64,000 bases of DNA, taken from assembly GCA_963719025.1 (NCBI GenBank), contig CAVRBK010000101.1:1-64000 (forward strand), in the 5' to 3' direction. The stretch comes from Thiosocius sp963719025 (GTDB taxonomy: Bacteria; Pseudomonadota; Gammaproteobacteria; Chromatiales; Chromatiaceae). The notes under the pieces are model-generated. The model was not told the origin of the DNA and searched no databases. It saw nothing but the letters and a program-made list of their open reading frames with translations. Within the stretch, counting starts at the first letter, position 1; each line of letters begins with the position of its first letter. The position numbers were made by a program, and so were the translations under genes. Shown in pieces: positions 1 to 7,089 of the stretch.

Positions 1-148
1 AGCAGATTCGACCAAACAGTTTTTATTTCAAAATTCGCTAAAGCCTTGAATGCAAACGTCGATACCCACGTTGACAAACTAGTATTTTTACATTCCTTGT
101 TTATACTCAGGCCATGGTCTATGGCACTTGCTGAACCGGAGGGGGTTT

Positions 149-605
149 ATGGCAGTCAAGAAGAAGCGCGTAGCTAGAAAACTACGGTATCGAAAAAGAA
201 GGTCGCTGCGAAGAAGAAGGCAGCTCCAAAGAGAAAGGTAGCTGCGAAGAAGAAGGCAGCTCCGAAGAAAAAGGTAGCGGCCAAGAAGAAGGCAGCTCCG
301 AAGAAAAAGGTAGCGGCCAAGAAGAAGGCCGCTCCGAAGAAAAAGGCAGCGGCCAAGAAGAAGGCAGCTCCGAAGAAAAAGGTAGCCGCCAAGAAGAAGG
401 CCGCTCCGAAGAGAAAGGTAGCTGCCAAGAAGAAGGCTGCTCCAAAGAAAAAGGTAGCCGCCAAGAAGAAGGCCGCTCCGAAGAAAAGGTAGCCGCCAAG
501 AAGAAGGCCGCTCCGAAGAGAAAGGTAGCTGCCAAGAAGAAGGCCGCTCCAAAGAAAAAGGCAGCAGCACGCCCTCGCAAGGTTACGCCTCGCAAGAAGC
601 GGTAA
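149..605 (+). CDS. histone H1-like Lys/Ala/Pro-rich DNA-binding protein (two frameshifts)
   Basis: The ATG follows a strong Shine-Dalgarno (GGAGGGGG) and opens MAVKKKRVARK. After that the reading frame breaks unless one A is restored in the A-run near 180. A second missing A near 485 must also be restored. With both repaired, the protein is about 150 residues, almost entirely ten copies of the 12-residue unit AAKKKAAPKKKV, ending in a basic tail (RPRKVTPRKKR). This composition is that of bacterial histone H1-like proteins (AlgP/Hc1-type tails), which bind DNA non-specifically. That role is inferred from composition; there is no folded catalytic domain. Both breaks are single-base losses in A homopolymers, so sequencing error is likelier than decay. 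A hairpin terminator follows directly. Confidence 0.8.
205..563 (+). repeat. ten in-frame 36-nt coding tandem repeats
   Basis: Ten consecutive copies of a 36-nt unit encode AAKKKAAPK(K/R)K(V/A). Copies differ mainly at synonymous third positions (GCT/GCC/GCG, AAG/AAA) and at the K/R and V/A sites. Copy 8 is one A short. The tract can expand or contract by slippage or recombination, and copy number may be misassembled. Confidence 0.9.
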
Positions 606-630
606 TCGGGTAAATTGCCTGACACGAAAA

Positions 631-657
631 AGCCCGGCCAATCTGGTCGGGCTTTTT
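631..657 (+). terminator. Rho-independent terminator after the H1-like gene
   Basis: A 9-bp stem (AGCCCGGCC pairing with GGTCGGGCT, one G-U pair) closes a small loop and is followed by six T. An A-run precedes the stem, so it could also stop leftward transcription from ilvA, whose stop codon is at 727. Confidence 0.85.
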
Positions 658-726
658 TACAGGGTGCTCAGCCCGGCGTGAACTGATGCGAAAGGCGACG
701 TCGCCTGGCCGCTCAGTTCTGGTCGC

Positions 727-2250
727 TCAGTCACCACCCCTGGCGAACAGGCGGTAGGCCAGGTTATCGGTTTCGTCGGTATAGGCATAGCCGGCCTCCT
801 CCATGTAGGCCCGAAACTCCCTGGTCTCACCCTTGTCCAGTTGCAGGCCCACGAGGACACGCCCGTAGGCAGCGCCGTGATTGCGATAGTGGAACAAGCT
901 GATGTTCCATCCGCGCGAAAGGCCCTTGAGAAAATCCAGCAAGGCCCCGGGGCGCTCGGGAAACTCGAAACGAAACAGCTTCTCTGCCGTCGCCTGAGGC
1001 GCGTGCCCACCCACCATGTAACGGATATGCAGCTTGGCGGTCTCATTGTCCGTGAGATCCACTACCTCAAACCCCTTCCCAACCAGCAATTCGATGAGTT
1101 CCGCACGCTCTACGTTGCCGTTACGCAACTCGACCCCGCAAAACACCTCCGCCTGCACACGATCGGCAAAGCGATAGTTGAACTCGGTAATACTGCGCTT
1201 GCCGAGGGCGCGACAGAAAGCGAGAAAGCTGCCCGGCTTCTCCGGGATCTTTACCGCGAACAGCGCCTCGCGCTGTTCGCCGACCTCGGCCCGCTCCGCG
1301 ATATGCCGCAAGCGGTCGAAATTCACATTGGCCCCACTCAGGATGCCAACCAGTGTCTGACCCTTGACCTTCTCGCGCGCGATGTACTTCTTCATACCGG
1401 CAATCGCCAACGCGCCCGCCGGCTCTGCGACACTGCGGGTGTCATCGAAAATGTCCTTGATCGCCGCGCAGGTCTCATCGGTTGTAACCAGAATCACCTC
1501 GTCCACGGTCTCGCGGGCCACCCTGAAGGTCTCCTTGCCGATCTGGCGCACCGCAACACCATCGGCAAACAGGCCGACACGCGGCAGTGTGACGCGGCGC
1601 CCCGCACTCAGGGCGCGCTCGAGTGTCGGCGCATCTTCCGGCTCGACCCCAATCACCTTGATGTCCGGCCGAACATGCTTGATATAGGCGGCGACGCCGG
1701 CGATCAGACCACCGCCGCCGACCGGTACGAACACCGCGTCGATCGGATCGGCATGCTGTCGCAGAATCTCCATGCCGATCGTGCCCTGACCGGCTATCAC
1801 ATCCGGGTCGTCAAAGGGATGGATAAAGGTCAGTCCCTTCTCTTTCGCCAGATCCAGGGCAAAGGCATAGGCATCGTCATAGGAATCACCCTGCAATACC
1901 GCTTTGCCGCCCAGGCGCCGCACGGTGTCCACCTTTATGCCCGGCGTCGTCACCGGCATCACGATAGTCGCCGCCACGCCGAGCCGCTGGCCGGCAAGCG
2001 CCACGCCCTGCGCATGGTTGCCGGCAGACGCCGCAACCACACCAGCGGCGCGTTGTTTCGCGGACAGCTGAACAATCTTGTTATAGGCCCCTCGCAACTT
2101 GAACGAAAAAACCTGCTGCTCGTCTTCGCGCTTGAGCAGTACATTGTTTTCGGTGCGCAGCGAAAGTCGCACAGCGGGTTCCAGCGACGACTCGATAGCA
2201 ACATCGTAGACGCGGGCGCGGAGGATTTTTTCGAGGTATGTGCGTGACAT
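727..2250 (-). CDS. ilvA: threonine ammonia-lyase, biosynthetic (IlvA)
   Basis: Converts L-threonine to 2-oxobutanoate and ammonia with PLP, the committed step of isoleucine synthesis in the cytosol. The 507-residue length matches the long biosynthetic form. Residues 1-320 are the PLP fold: Lys51 in SFKLRGAYNK is the Schiff-base lysine, SAGNHAQG is the substrate loop, and GGGGLIAG binds the PLP phosphate. Residues 330-505 hold two ACT-like regulatory domains, the expected site of isoleucine inhibition and valine activation. The start MSRTYLEKIL fits the family. It is divergent from rpiA across about 250 bp that must hold both promoters. The reading frame is intact. Confidence 0.97.
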   Translation of the reverse strand: MSRTYLEKILRARVYDVAIESSLEPAVRLSLRTENNVLLKREDEQQVFSFKLRGAYNKIVQLSAKQRAAGVVAASAGNHAQGVALAGQRLGVAATIVMPVTTPGIKVDTVRRLGGKAVLQGDSYDDAYAFALDLAKEKGLTFIHPFDDPDVIAGQGTIGMEILRQHADPIDAVFVPVGGGGLIAGVAAYIKHVRPDIKVIGVEPEDAPTLERALSAGRRVTLPRVGLFADGVAVRQIGKETFRVARETVDEVILVTTDETCAAIKDIFDDTRSVAEPAGALAIAGMKKYIAREKVKGQTLVGILSGANVNFDRLRHIAERAEVGEQREALFAVKIPEKPGSFLAFCRALGKRSITEFNYRFADRVQAEVFCGVELRNGNVERAELIELLVGKGFEVVDLTDNETAKLHIRYMVGGHAPQATAEKLFRFEFPERPGALLDFLKGLSRGWNISLFHYRNHGAAYGRVLVGLQLDKGETREFRAYMEEAGYAYTDETDNLAYRLFARGGD

Positions 2251-2505
2251 TTGGCTTCCAGGGGTGCGCGCATCGAGTCGCTGACAGTGCAGTCAGCCAC
2301 CTTCGGATATGCTTGGCAGTGTCGTAATCGTCTAGTGTATGACAGTCATCGGGCATGCGCTGCCCTGAACAATCCGTTCGGTGCGCCTCGCAGGCCAGGA
2401 ATCCGTATGAAGCACCCCATCCTGTGGCCGACAACGGTCGTTCGGTGATAACGTCTGCGACCGGAATACAACTGACCGGCGCAGACCGGATGCATGAGGG
2501 CAGAA

Positions 2506-3165
2506 ATGAATGCAGATGAAATGAAACGGCAGGCTGCAGTGGCAGCGCTCGACTTTCTTCCGGATGGAGGAATCATTGGCGTTGGAACGGGATCGACGGT
2601 GAATCATTTTATTGATGCCTTTGCCGCGGTGAAGGGACGCTTCGATGGCGCCGTCTCCAGCTCAGAGGCCTCGACCGAACGGATGAAAAAACTCGGCATC
2701 CAGGTGCTCGATCTCAATTCAACCGGCGGGCTCGAGGTTTATGTCGACGGTGCCGATGAAGCCAACCGTCAGTTGCACCTGATCAAGGGCGGCGGTGGCG
2801 CCCTGACGCGCGAAAAGATCGTCGCGGCCGCGAGCAAGAAATTCGTCTGTATCGCAGACAAGAGCAAGCTGGTCGACGTGATGGGTAAGTTTCCGTTGCC
2901 GGTCGAGGTCATCCCCATGGCGCGCAGCTACGTGGCACGCGAACTGGTTGCACTCGGCGGCACCCCCGTCTGGCGCGAGAACTTCGTCACCGACAACGGC
3001 AACCTGATTCTGGACGTCCATGGATTGGAGATCATGCAGCCCATGAAGCTCGAAACGGCGATCAACCAACTCGCGGGTGTGGTCACTGTCGGCATCTTTG
3101 CCCATCGCCCGGCCGATGTTCTGATCCTCGGTACGCCGGAAGGCCCGGAGATTATCGAGCCCTGA
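2506..3165 (+). CDS. rpiA: ribose-5-phosphate isomerase A
   Basis: Interconverts ribose 5-phosphate and ribulose 5-phosphate in the pentose phosphate pathway. The family motifs GTGSTV, SSSEAST, DGADE (catalytic Asp/Glu) and KGGGGALTREK are all present in order, and the C-terminal half ends normally. An ATG at 2494 is also in frame, but AGGG at 2497-2500 sits five bases before the ATG at 2506 and gives the usual MNADEMK start and about 219 residues, so I chose 2506. It stands alone, convergent with the porin gene. Confidence 0.96.
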   Translation: MNADEMKRQAAVAALDFLPDGGIIGVGTGSTVNHFIDAFAAVKGRFDGAVSSSEASTERMKKLGIQVLDLNSTGGLEVYVDGADEANRQLHLIKGGGGALTREKIVAAASKKFVCIADKSKLVDVMGKFPLPVEVIPMARSYVARELVALGGTPVWRENFVTDNGNLILDVHGLEIMQPMKLETAINQLAGVVTVGIFAHRPADVLILGTPEGPEIIEP

Positions 3166-3204
3166 ACAGGGCGTACCGGCCGCACTGACTCACCACACCC
3201 TGGA

Positions 3205-3362
3205 TTCCCGCCTTCGCGGGAATAACCTAATGCAGGGACACGCCCGGCATCAAGATGCGGGAACGACAGCCGCCACATCCGCATTCCGGTCGCCCCGTCC
3301 CACTGCGCCGGAGAGTTCCTGTCATCCCGGCCGCAGCGCAGCGGAGAGCCGGGATCCAGCGG
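3205..3362. repeat. two REP-like palindromic elements
   Basis: Between rpiA and the porin gene lie two short palindromes. One at 3205-3222 is built on TTCCCGC/GCGGGAA. The second at 3319-3362 has ATCCCGG paired with CCGGGAT around a GC-rich internal segment, followed by CCAGC. The second core recurs at 15387-15405. Similar dispersed intergenic palindromes are common in proteobacterial genomes. They could stabilise the 3' ends of the convergent transcripts. Confidence 0.6.
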
Positions 3363-3390
3363 CCGGAACACGCGTGTTTCTTCCCCAAAC

Positions 3391-3418
3391 GAAAAACGGG
3401 GCCCGAAGGCCCCGTTCC
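3391..3418 (-). terminator. Rho-independent terminator of the porin gene
   Basis: Read leftward, AACGGGGC pairs with GCCCCGTT around a short loop and is followed by TTTTTCG. It lies about 25 bases past the porin stop codon at 3444. Confidence 0.85.
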
Positions 3419-3443
3419 AGATCACAAGATCCTAATCCGAGGA

Positions 3444-4594
3444 TTAGAAGCTGTGGATCATACCCAGCGAGAACGCGTCGTCGTCGAGATCGTTCGCACC
3501 ACCGGGGGCATCGGTCTCTTGGCTCGCGTAAGCGGCGTAGACCTTGGTACGCTTGCTGAAGTTGTGCTCTGCAGAAACACCCCAACCCGACGTATCAGTT
3601 TTGTTGCCACCACCAGCCGGATTCCTTTCCGAATCGGTGTATACAACGCTAACAGCGTTGTTGCCGAAGGTTGCCTTACCGGTCACGGCCCATGCGGTGT
3701 AGTCGGTCTGGTCGACAAACATGTAGTTGTCGGCATCTTCGTACTGGGCGCCGATGCTGAAGTTGTTCATGGTGTAGCTGGCACCAAGCTGCCACATGCT
3801 GTAATCAACATCGTTGCTGGTAGAAGTGTTGGTCAGAGAGACCAGGTTCTCGTAGCCCAGGCCGGCTTTGAAGCCGTTACCCGAGTACATCAGACCCAGC
3901 GAGTAGTGATCGGCCAGGCCGTCGTTGTCGTTGGCTGAAGTAGAAGTGGTAACCAGCGCCTTGGTGGACATACGTGTTGGTGACGGTTACTGTGCCCACA
4001 ACCTTGGTTGTCGTAGCTAGTAGCGCCGCAGTACAGCCGTGAGGTCGACGCCGTACCCGACTGCTCACCAGGAATGACAGCGGCGGCCAGGGTGAAGCCC
4101 GAGAAGTTAGGCGATACATAGGCGATAGCGTTGTTGGCGCGGAACTCACGGAACACACCTACCACACCGCTGTTGATGTCGATGATGGAATCGCCCAGAC
4201 GGTCGTTACCACCAGCGTAGAAGGCCATCTTGGCGGGGGTGTCGTGACGACCGACCAGGAAGGTACCCCAGTCGCCAGCCAGACCGATGAAGGTGTTGCG
4301 CTGGCTGCCCCAGCCGTCGCCGACGGTCTGATCAGTACCACCGTCCGAGCTCACGCTCAGTTCGATCTGGTAGATCGCTTTCAGGCCGCTGCCGAGATCT
4401 TCCGAACCCTTGAAGCCGAGGCGCGAGGCGCGGCTGCTCATGGTGTAGTTGTCGACTGATGCGCTGTTGTTACCTGTGTCAAAACCGTTCGCGTCAATCG
4501 AGGTGTGCAGTTTGCCGTAGATGGTGCTTTCAGCGAAAGCAGACGGTGCGGCAACAGCGGCTGCGATAGCAACGGCGAGAAGCTTTTTGTTCAT
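3444..4594 (-). CDS. Gram-negative outer-membrane porin (frameshifted)
   Basis: The N-terminus is a cleavable signal peptide (MNKKLLAVAIAAAVAAPSAFA) followed by ESTIYGKLHTSID, the typical first beta strand of the general Gram-negative porin family. FKGSEDLGSGLKAIYQIE, RNTFIGLAGDWGTFLVGR and similar strand/turn blocks follow. The C-terminus ends in SLGMIHSF, with the terminal phenylalanine needed for outer-membrane insertion. Total length is about 380 residues. The reading frame is lost between roughly 4010 and 3930 and resumes as LADHYSLGLMYSGNGF in another frame. One or two single-base indels explain this, probably sequencing errors because both halves are well conserved in pattern. It has its own promoter and terminator, so it is probably monocistronic and highly expressed. 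Confidence 0.88.
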
Positions 4595-5035
4595 GTGAGA
4601 ACTCCCAGTAAAGGTTTTTGGTTAAAGAAAAGCTGTGCAGGCAGAATAATAGTGCCAGGCGCACCACAACGCAAGGTGTTTTTTGTAAAAAATCCACAAT
4701 GATGACGTTTGTTGCAAAAACGCCACATGAGGATGCATGCCAAGCTATTGTTTTTCACTACTTTTCTATTTTTTAACAGCATGTTGGCGCGTCTTCCTAA
4801 AGCTCCACAATAACGATTACGCCGGGCCTGACCGGTATTCTCTGGGTGCCGAAGACCACATTGGGCGTGACAAAAGTACCCATCAGACCCTGCGCGTGGT
4901 TTTTTTGCTTGGGATTTTCAGTCCCCGGCCCATTTGCCGCATTCGCTGAAAGAGAAATAGACCGCGGGGACCGGGCGGTCCGAGCGTGATGGCGGAAGGG
5001 GAAGGCAAAACCACCCCGCTATATAGGAATACGAA
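4595..5035. other. intergenic region upstream of the porin gene
   Basis: Relatively AT-rich leader next to the porin start, holding the porin promoter (4646-4674). Further right, up to the tRNA repeats, I see no convincing gene. Leftward transcripts from tRNA-Gln would end here, but no stem with a T-run was found. Confidence 0.5.
4646..4674 (-). promoter_or_regulatory. sigma70-type promoter of the porin gene
   Basis: Read leftward, TTGCGT (4674-4669) and TATTAT (4651-4646) are separated by exactly 17 bases. This would start transcription about 45 bases before the porin ATG. The stretch upstream of the -35 box is A/T-rich, consistent with an UP-like element and strong expression. Confidence 0.6.
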
Positions 5036-5428
5036 GGCGCTGCTGCGCGCCGGCGTCGAACCTTTCGGTTCGCCCCCAACCGCCCAATTGGCGATGGTAC
5101 GCCGCTGCGCGGAATAGGATGTGGCTGGGGCGGTAGGGTTACTCGGGCTGCGCCCTCGCCCTGCGGGCCGCCGCGCCTTGCGCGACGTTCTTGGCGCTGC
5201 GCGCCGGCGTCGAACCTTTCGGTTCGCCCCCAACCGCCCAATTGGCGATGGTACGCCGCTGCGCGGAACAGGATGTGGCTGGGGCGGTAGGGTTACTCGG
5301 GCTGCGCCCTCGCCCTGCGGGCCGCCGCGCCTTGCGCGACGTTCTTGGCGCTGCGCGCCGGCGTCGAACCTTTCGGTTCGCCCCCAACCGCCCAATTGGC
5401 GATGGTACGCCGCTGCGCGGAACAGGAT
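5036..5428 (-). repeat. 154-bp tandem repeats carrying the 3' end of tRNA-Gln
   Basis: Directly downstream of tRNA-Gln (leftward) lie two full 154-bp units (5275-5428 and 5121-5274) and a partial third copy (about 5036-5120). The units are almost identical; one visible substitution is at 5115. The outer end of each full unit repeats the final 19 nt of the tRNA, including CCA, plus its flank: the shared block begins at 5121, 5275 and, in the tRNA itself, 5429. Each unit also holds a perfect hairpin around CGAACC/GGTTCG. The arrangement matches the E. coli tyrT locus, where 178-bp repeats each contain the last 19 bp of the tRNA gene (rtT RNA). Confidence 0.9.
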
Positions 5429-5429
5429 G

Positions 5430-5505
5430 TGGCTGGGGCGGTAGGGTTCGAACCTACGACCTACGGAGTCAGAGTCCGTCGCTCTGCCAATTGAGCTACG
5501 CCCCA
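5430..5505 (-). tRNA. tRNA-Gln (anticodon CUG)
   Basis: A full cloverleaf can be drawn. The acceptor stem TGGGCG-type seven base pairs start with U1-A72 and have G73, the identity pattern of glutamine tRNA. The D stem is GCTC/GAGC. The anticodon stem ACGGA/TCCGT closes the loop CTCTGAC, with anticodon CTG. The T arm is GTAGG-TTCGAAC-CCTAC. CCA is encoded. It lies about 45 bases past rpsI on the same strand and may share its transcript. Confidence 0.95.
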
Positions 5506-5551
5506 GGAGAAAGGGCCGAGGGCCCCATAAAGAGGGCCCTGCGAGAAGTGC

Positions 5552-5944
5552 TTAGCGCTTCGAGTACTGCGGACGCTTGCGCGCCTTGTGCAGACCGACT
5601 TTCTTACGCTCGACCGCGCGTGCGTCACGGGTCAGGAAGCCCGCCCGGCGCAGTGTCGAACGCATGTTTTCGTCGAGTTCGACCAGTGCGCGGGCAATGC
5701 CATGGCGAATCGCGCCGGCCTGGCCGGTCGTTCCGCCACCGCTGACGGTCACATTGATATCGACCTTGTCGCTCATCTCGGTCACGACCAGCGGCTGGCG
5801 AACTACCATGCGCGCCGTCTCACGACCGAAGAATTTGTCCAGAGGGCGACCATTGACGGTGATATTGCCGTTGCCGCTGTCCAGGAAAACCCGGGCGGCG
5901 GAGGTCTTGCGACGGCCAGTGCCGTAATTCATTTGCTGTGCCAT
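5552..5944 (-). CDS. rpsI: 30S ribosomal protein S9 (uS9)
   Basis: Small-subunit protein whose C-terminal tail reaches the P-site tRNA. The 130 residues include GTGRRKTSAARVF near the N-terminus, the SGGGTTGQAGAIRHGIARAL core and the invariant basic tail ending KRPQYSKR. It follows rplM by six bases, the normal rplM-rpsI operon. A short GGGCCC-based inverted repeat lies between its stop and tRNA-Gln. Confidence 0.98.
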   Translation of the reverse strand: MAQQMNYGTGRRKTSAARVFLDSGNGNITVNGRPLDKFFGRETARMVVRQPLVVTEMSDKVDINVTVSGGGTTGQAGAIRHGIARALVELDENMRSTLRRAGFLTRDARAVERKKVGLHKARKRPQYSKR

Positions 5945-5950
5945 GTTCTC

Positions 5951-6385
5951 TTATCCGATTTCCAGCGGCTTGGGCTGCTGCGCCTGGTGCGTATGCTCAG
6001 GGCCGGCAAAAATGCGCAGCTTTTTCATCATCGAGCGACCCAGCGGGTTGCGCGGCAACATACCCTTGACCGCGGCCTCGATGACGCGTTCCGGCGCCTT
6101 CTGCAGCTGCTTCTCCAGGCTGATCGATTTCAGATTACCGATGTACCCCGTGTGGTGGTGGTACATCTTGTCTTTCATCTTGTTGCCGGTGACTGCGATT
6201 TTTTCGGCATTGACCACCACGATGTAGTCGCCAGTATCGACATGCGGCGTAAAAATAGGCTTGTGCTTGCCTTTGAGGCGACGCGCGATTTCCGAGGCCA
6301 GACGACCCAGGGTTTTTCCGTCAGCGTCGACCAGATACCAATCCCGGCGGACTTCGGCCGGTTTTGCGCTTACCGTGGTACTCAT
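5951..6385 (-). CDS. rplM: 50S ribosomal protein L13 (uL13)
   Basis: Early-assembling large-subunit protein. The 144 residues start MSTTVSAKPAEV, then RRDWYLVDADGKTLGRLAS and HVDTGDYIVVVNAEKI, and contain GMLPRNPLGR and the AGPEHTHQAQQPKPLE tail, all typical. The ATG at 6385 is preceded by GGAGCAGGA. A longer in-frame extension upstream has no family support. First gene of the rplM-rpsI unit. Confidence 0.98.
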   Translation of the reverse strand: MSTTVSAKPAEVRRDWYLVDADGKTLGRLASEIARRLKGKHKPIFTPHVDTGDYIVVVNAEKIAVTGNKMKDKMYHHHTGYIGNLKSISLEKQLQKAPERVIEAAVKGMLPRNPLGRSMMKKLRIFAGPEHTHQAQQPKPLEIG

Positions 6386-6737
6386 TAGATCCTGCTCCAC
6401 ACTTGGAGTTATATTTGATTCACGAAAGGGCGCGAATCTTACCGAGTTTCTGCGCGATCCGCAAGCCGCGTGCGTGCGATCCGGCAAAAACTCGCACAAG
6501 CGCCCGATGAGCACCATGAAGCCATTGATTTCATAGCCATTTCAGCGCGCGTTGAATGCCGTGGCGATAGCGCAAAAAAAAAGCGCGACGGGGGACGTCG
6601 CGCTCAATAGTAACCACCAAAGGAGGATGGAGGAGTACTGATCCTTGCGAATCAGTATGTAAGTATATTCTTATAGGTTTGGCCGCAGGTCAACTGTTTT
6701 TTTGCTTCGGCGTCCGGTACGGACATCGCCCGCCGGC
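6386..6737. other. intergenic region upstream of rplM
   Basis: About 350 bases holding the terminator of the upstream leftward pair (6573-6604) and, left of it, the rplM leader. In E. coli the rplM leader is the target of L13 autoregulation. I could not identify a specific matching structure here. Confidence 0.5.
6573..6604 (-). terminator. Rho-independent terminator downstream of the ferredoxin-like gene
   Basis: Read leftward, AGCGCGACG pairs perfectly with CGTCGCGCT around a short loop and is followed by nine T. It ends the SET-domain/ferredoxin pair. Confidence 0.9.
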
Positions 6738-7055
6738 TCAGGCAGGATCAATCAGCAGTCGCTTGACTACTTCGCCGTTGACCAGGTGGCGATCGATGAT
6801 CTCATCGAGATCGTCCCTGTCGACGTAGGTGTACCAGGTCGATTCCGGGTAAACGACCAGAACCGGACCGTGTTCACAACGATCGAGACATCCGGCCGTG
6901 TTTATCCTTACCTTGCCCTCGCCACTGATGCCGAGGTCTTTGCAGCGCCGCTTGACGTAATCGCGGGCCAGCCTCGCGTCGCACTGCTGACAGGACTGAC
7001 GACCATCGTCACGCTGATTGGTACAGAAGAAGACATGATGGGAAAAATGGCTCAT
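6738..7055 (-). CDS. thioredoxin-like [2Fe-2S] ferredoxin
   Basis: A 105-residue protein starting MSHFSHHVFFCTNQ. The Cys pattern (FFCTNQ, then GRQSC, and later AGCLDRCEHGP) is that of small thioredoxin-fold [2Fe-2S] ferredoxins (Shethna-type; related to the NuoE C-terminal domain). The segment VLVVYPESTWY and a YTYVDRDDLDEIIDRHL tail are typical. It probably carries electrons in the cytosol, but the partner is unknown. It lies about 35 bases downstream of the SET-domain gene on the same strand and is followed by a strong terminator, so the two are probably one transcript. Confidence 0.85.
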   Translation of the reverse strand: MSHFSHHVFFCTNQRDDGRQSCQQCDARLARDYVKRRCKDLGISGEGKVRINTAGCLDRCEHGPVLVVYPESTWYTYVDRDDLDEIIDRHLVNGEVVKRLLIDPA

Positions 7056-7089
7056 CGATTTCTGCCTCGGGCTTTGCAACGGGCACGAC

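Noticed and set aside
205..563. Regularly spaced 36-bp repeats, CRISPR-like in length
   Set aside because: There are no spacers; units are contiguous and in frame within a coding sequence, and no cas genes are nearby.
88..641. Three overlapping leftward Leu/Phe/Ser-rich frames opposite the H1-like gene
   Set aside because: They are antisense shadows of the 36-nt coding repeat; the rightward strand has the Shine-Dalgarno, the Lys/Ala-rich protein and the terminator.
841..2247. 468-codon rightward frame opposite ilvA
   Set aside because: Antisense to a fully conserved IlvA; GC-rich codon structure produces long complementary frames.
4639..4665. Possible sigma54 element (TGGCAC) in the porin promoter
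   Set aside because: The GG to GC distance is 12 rather than 10 bases; the 17-bp spaced sigma70 hexamers fit better.
4883..5444. Arg-rich leftward and rightward frames inside the tRNA-Gln repeats
   Set aside because: They exist only because 154 is one more than a multiple of three and the repeats are GC-rich; start signals are absent. A Tpr-like peptide is possible by analogy but not supported.
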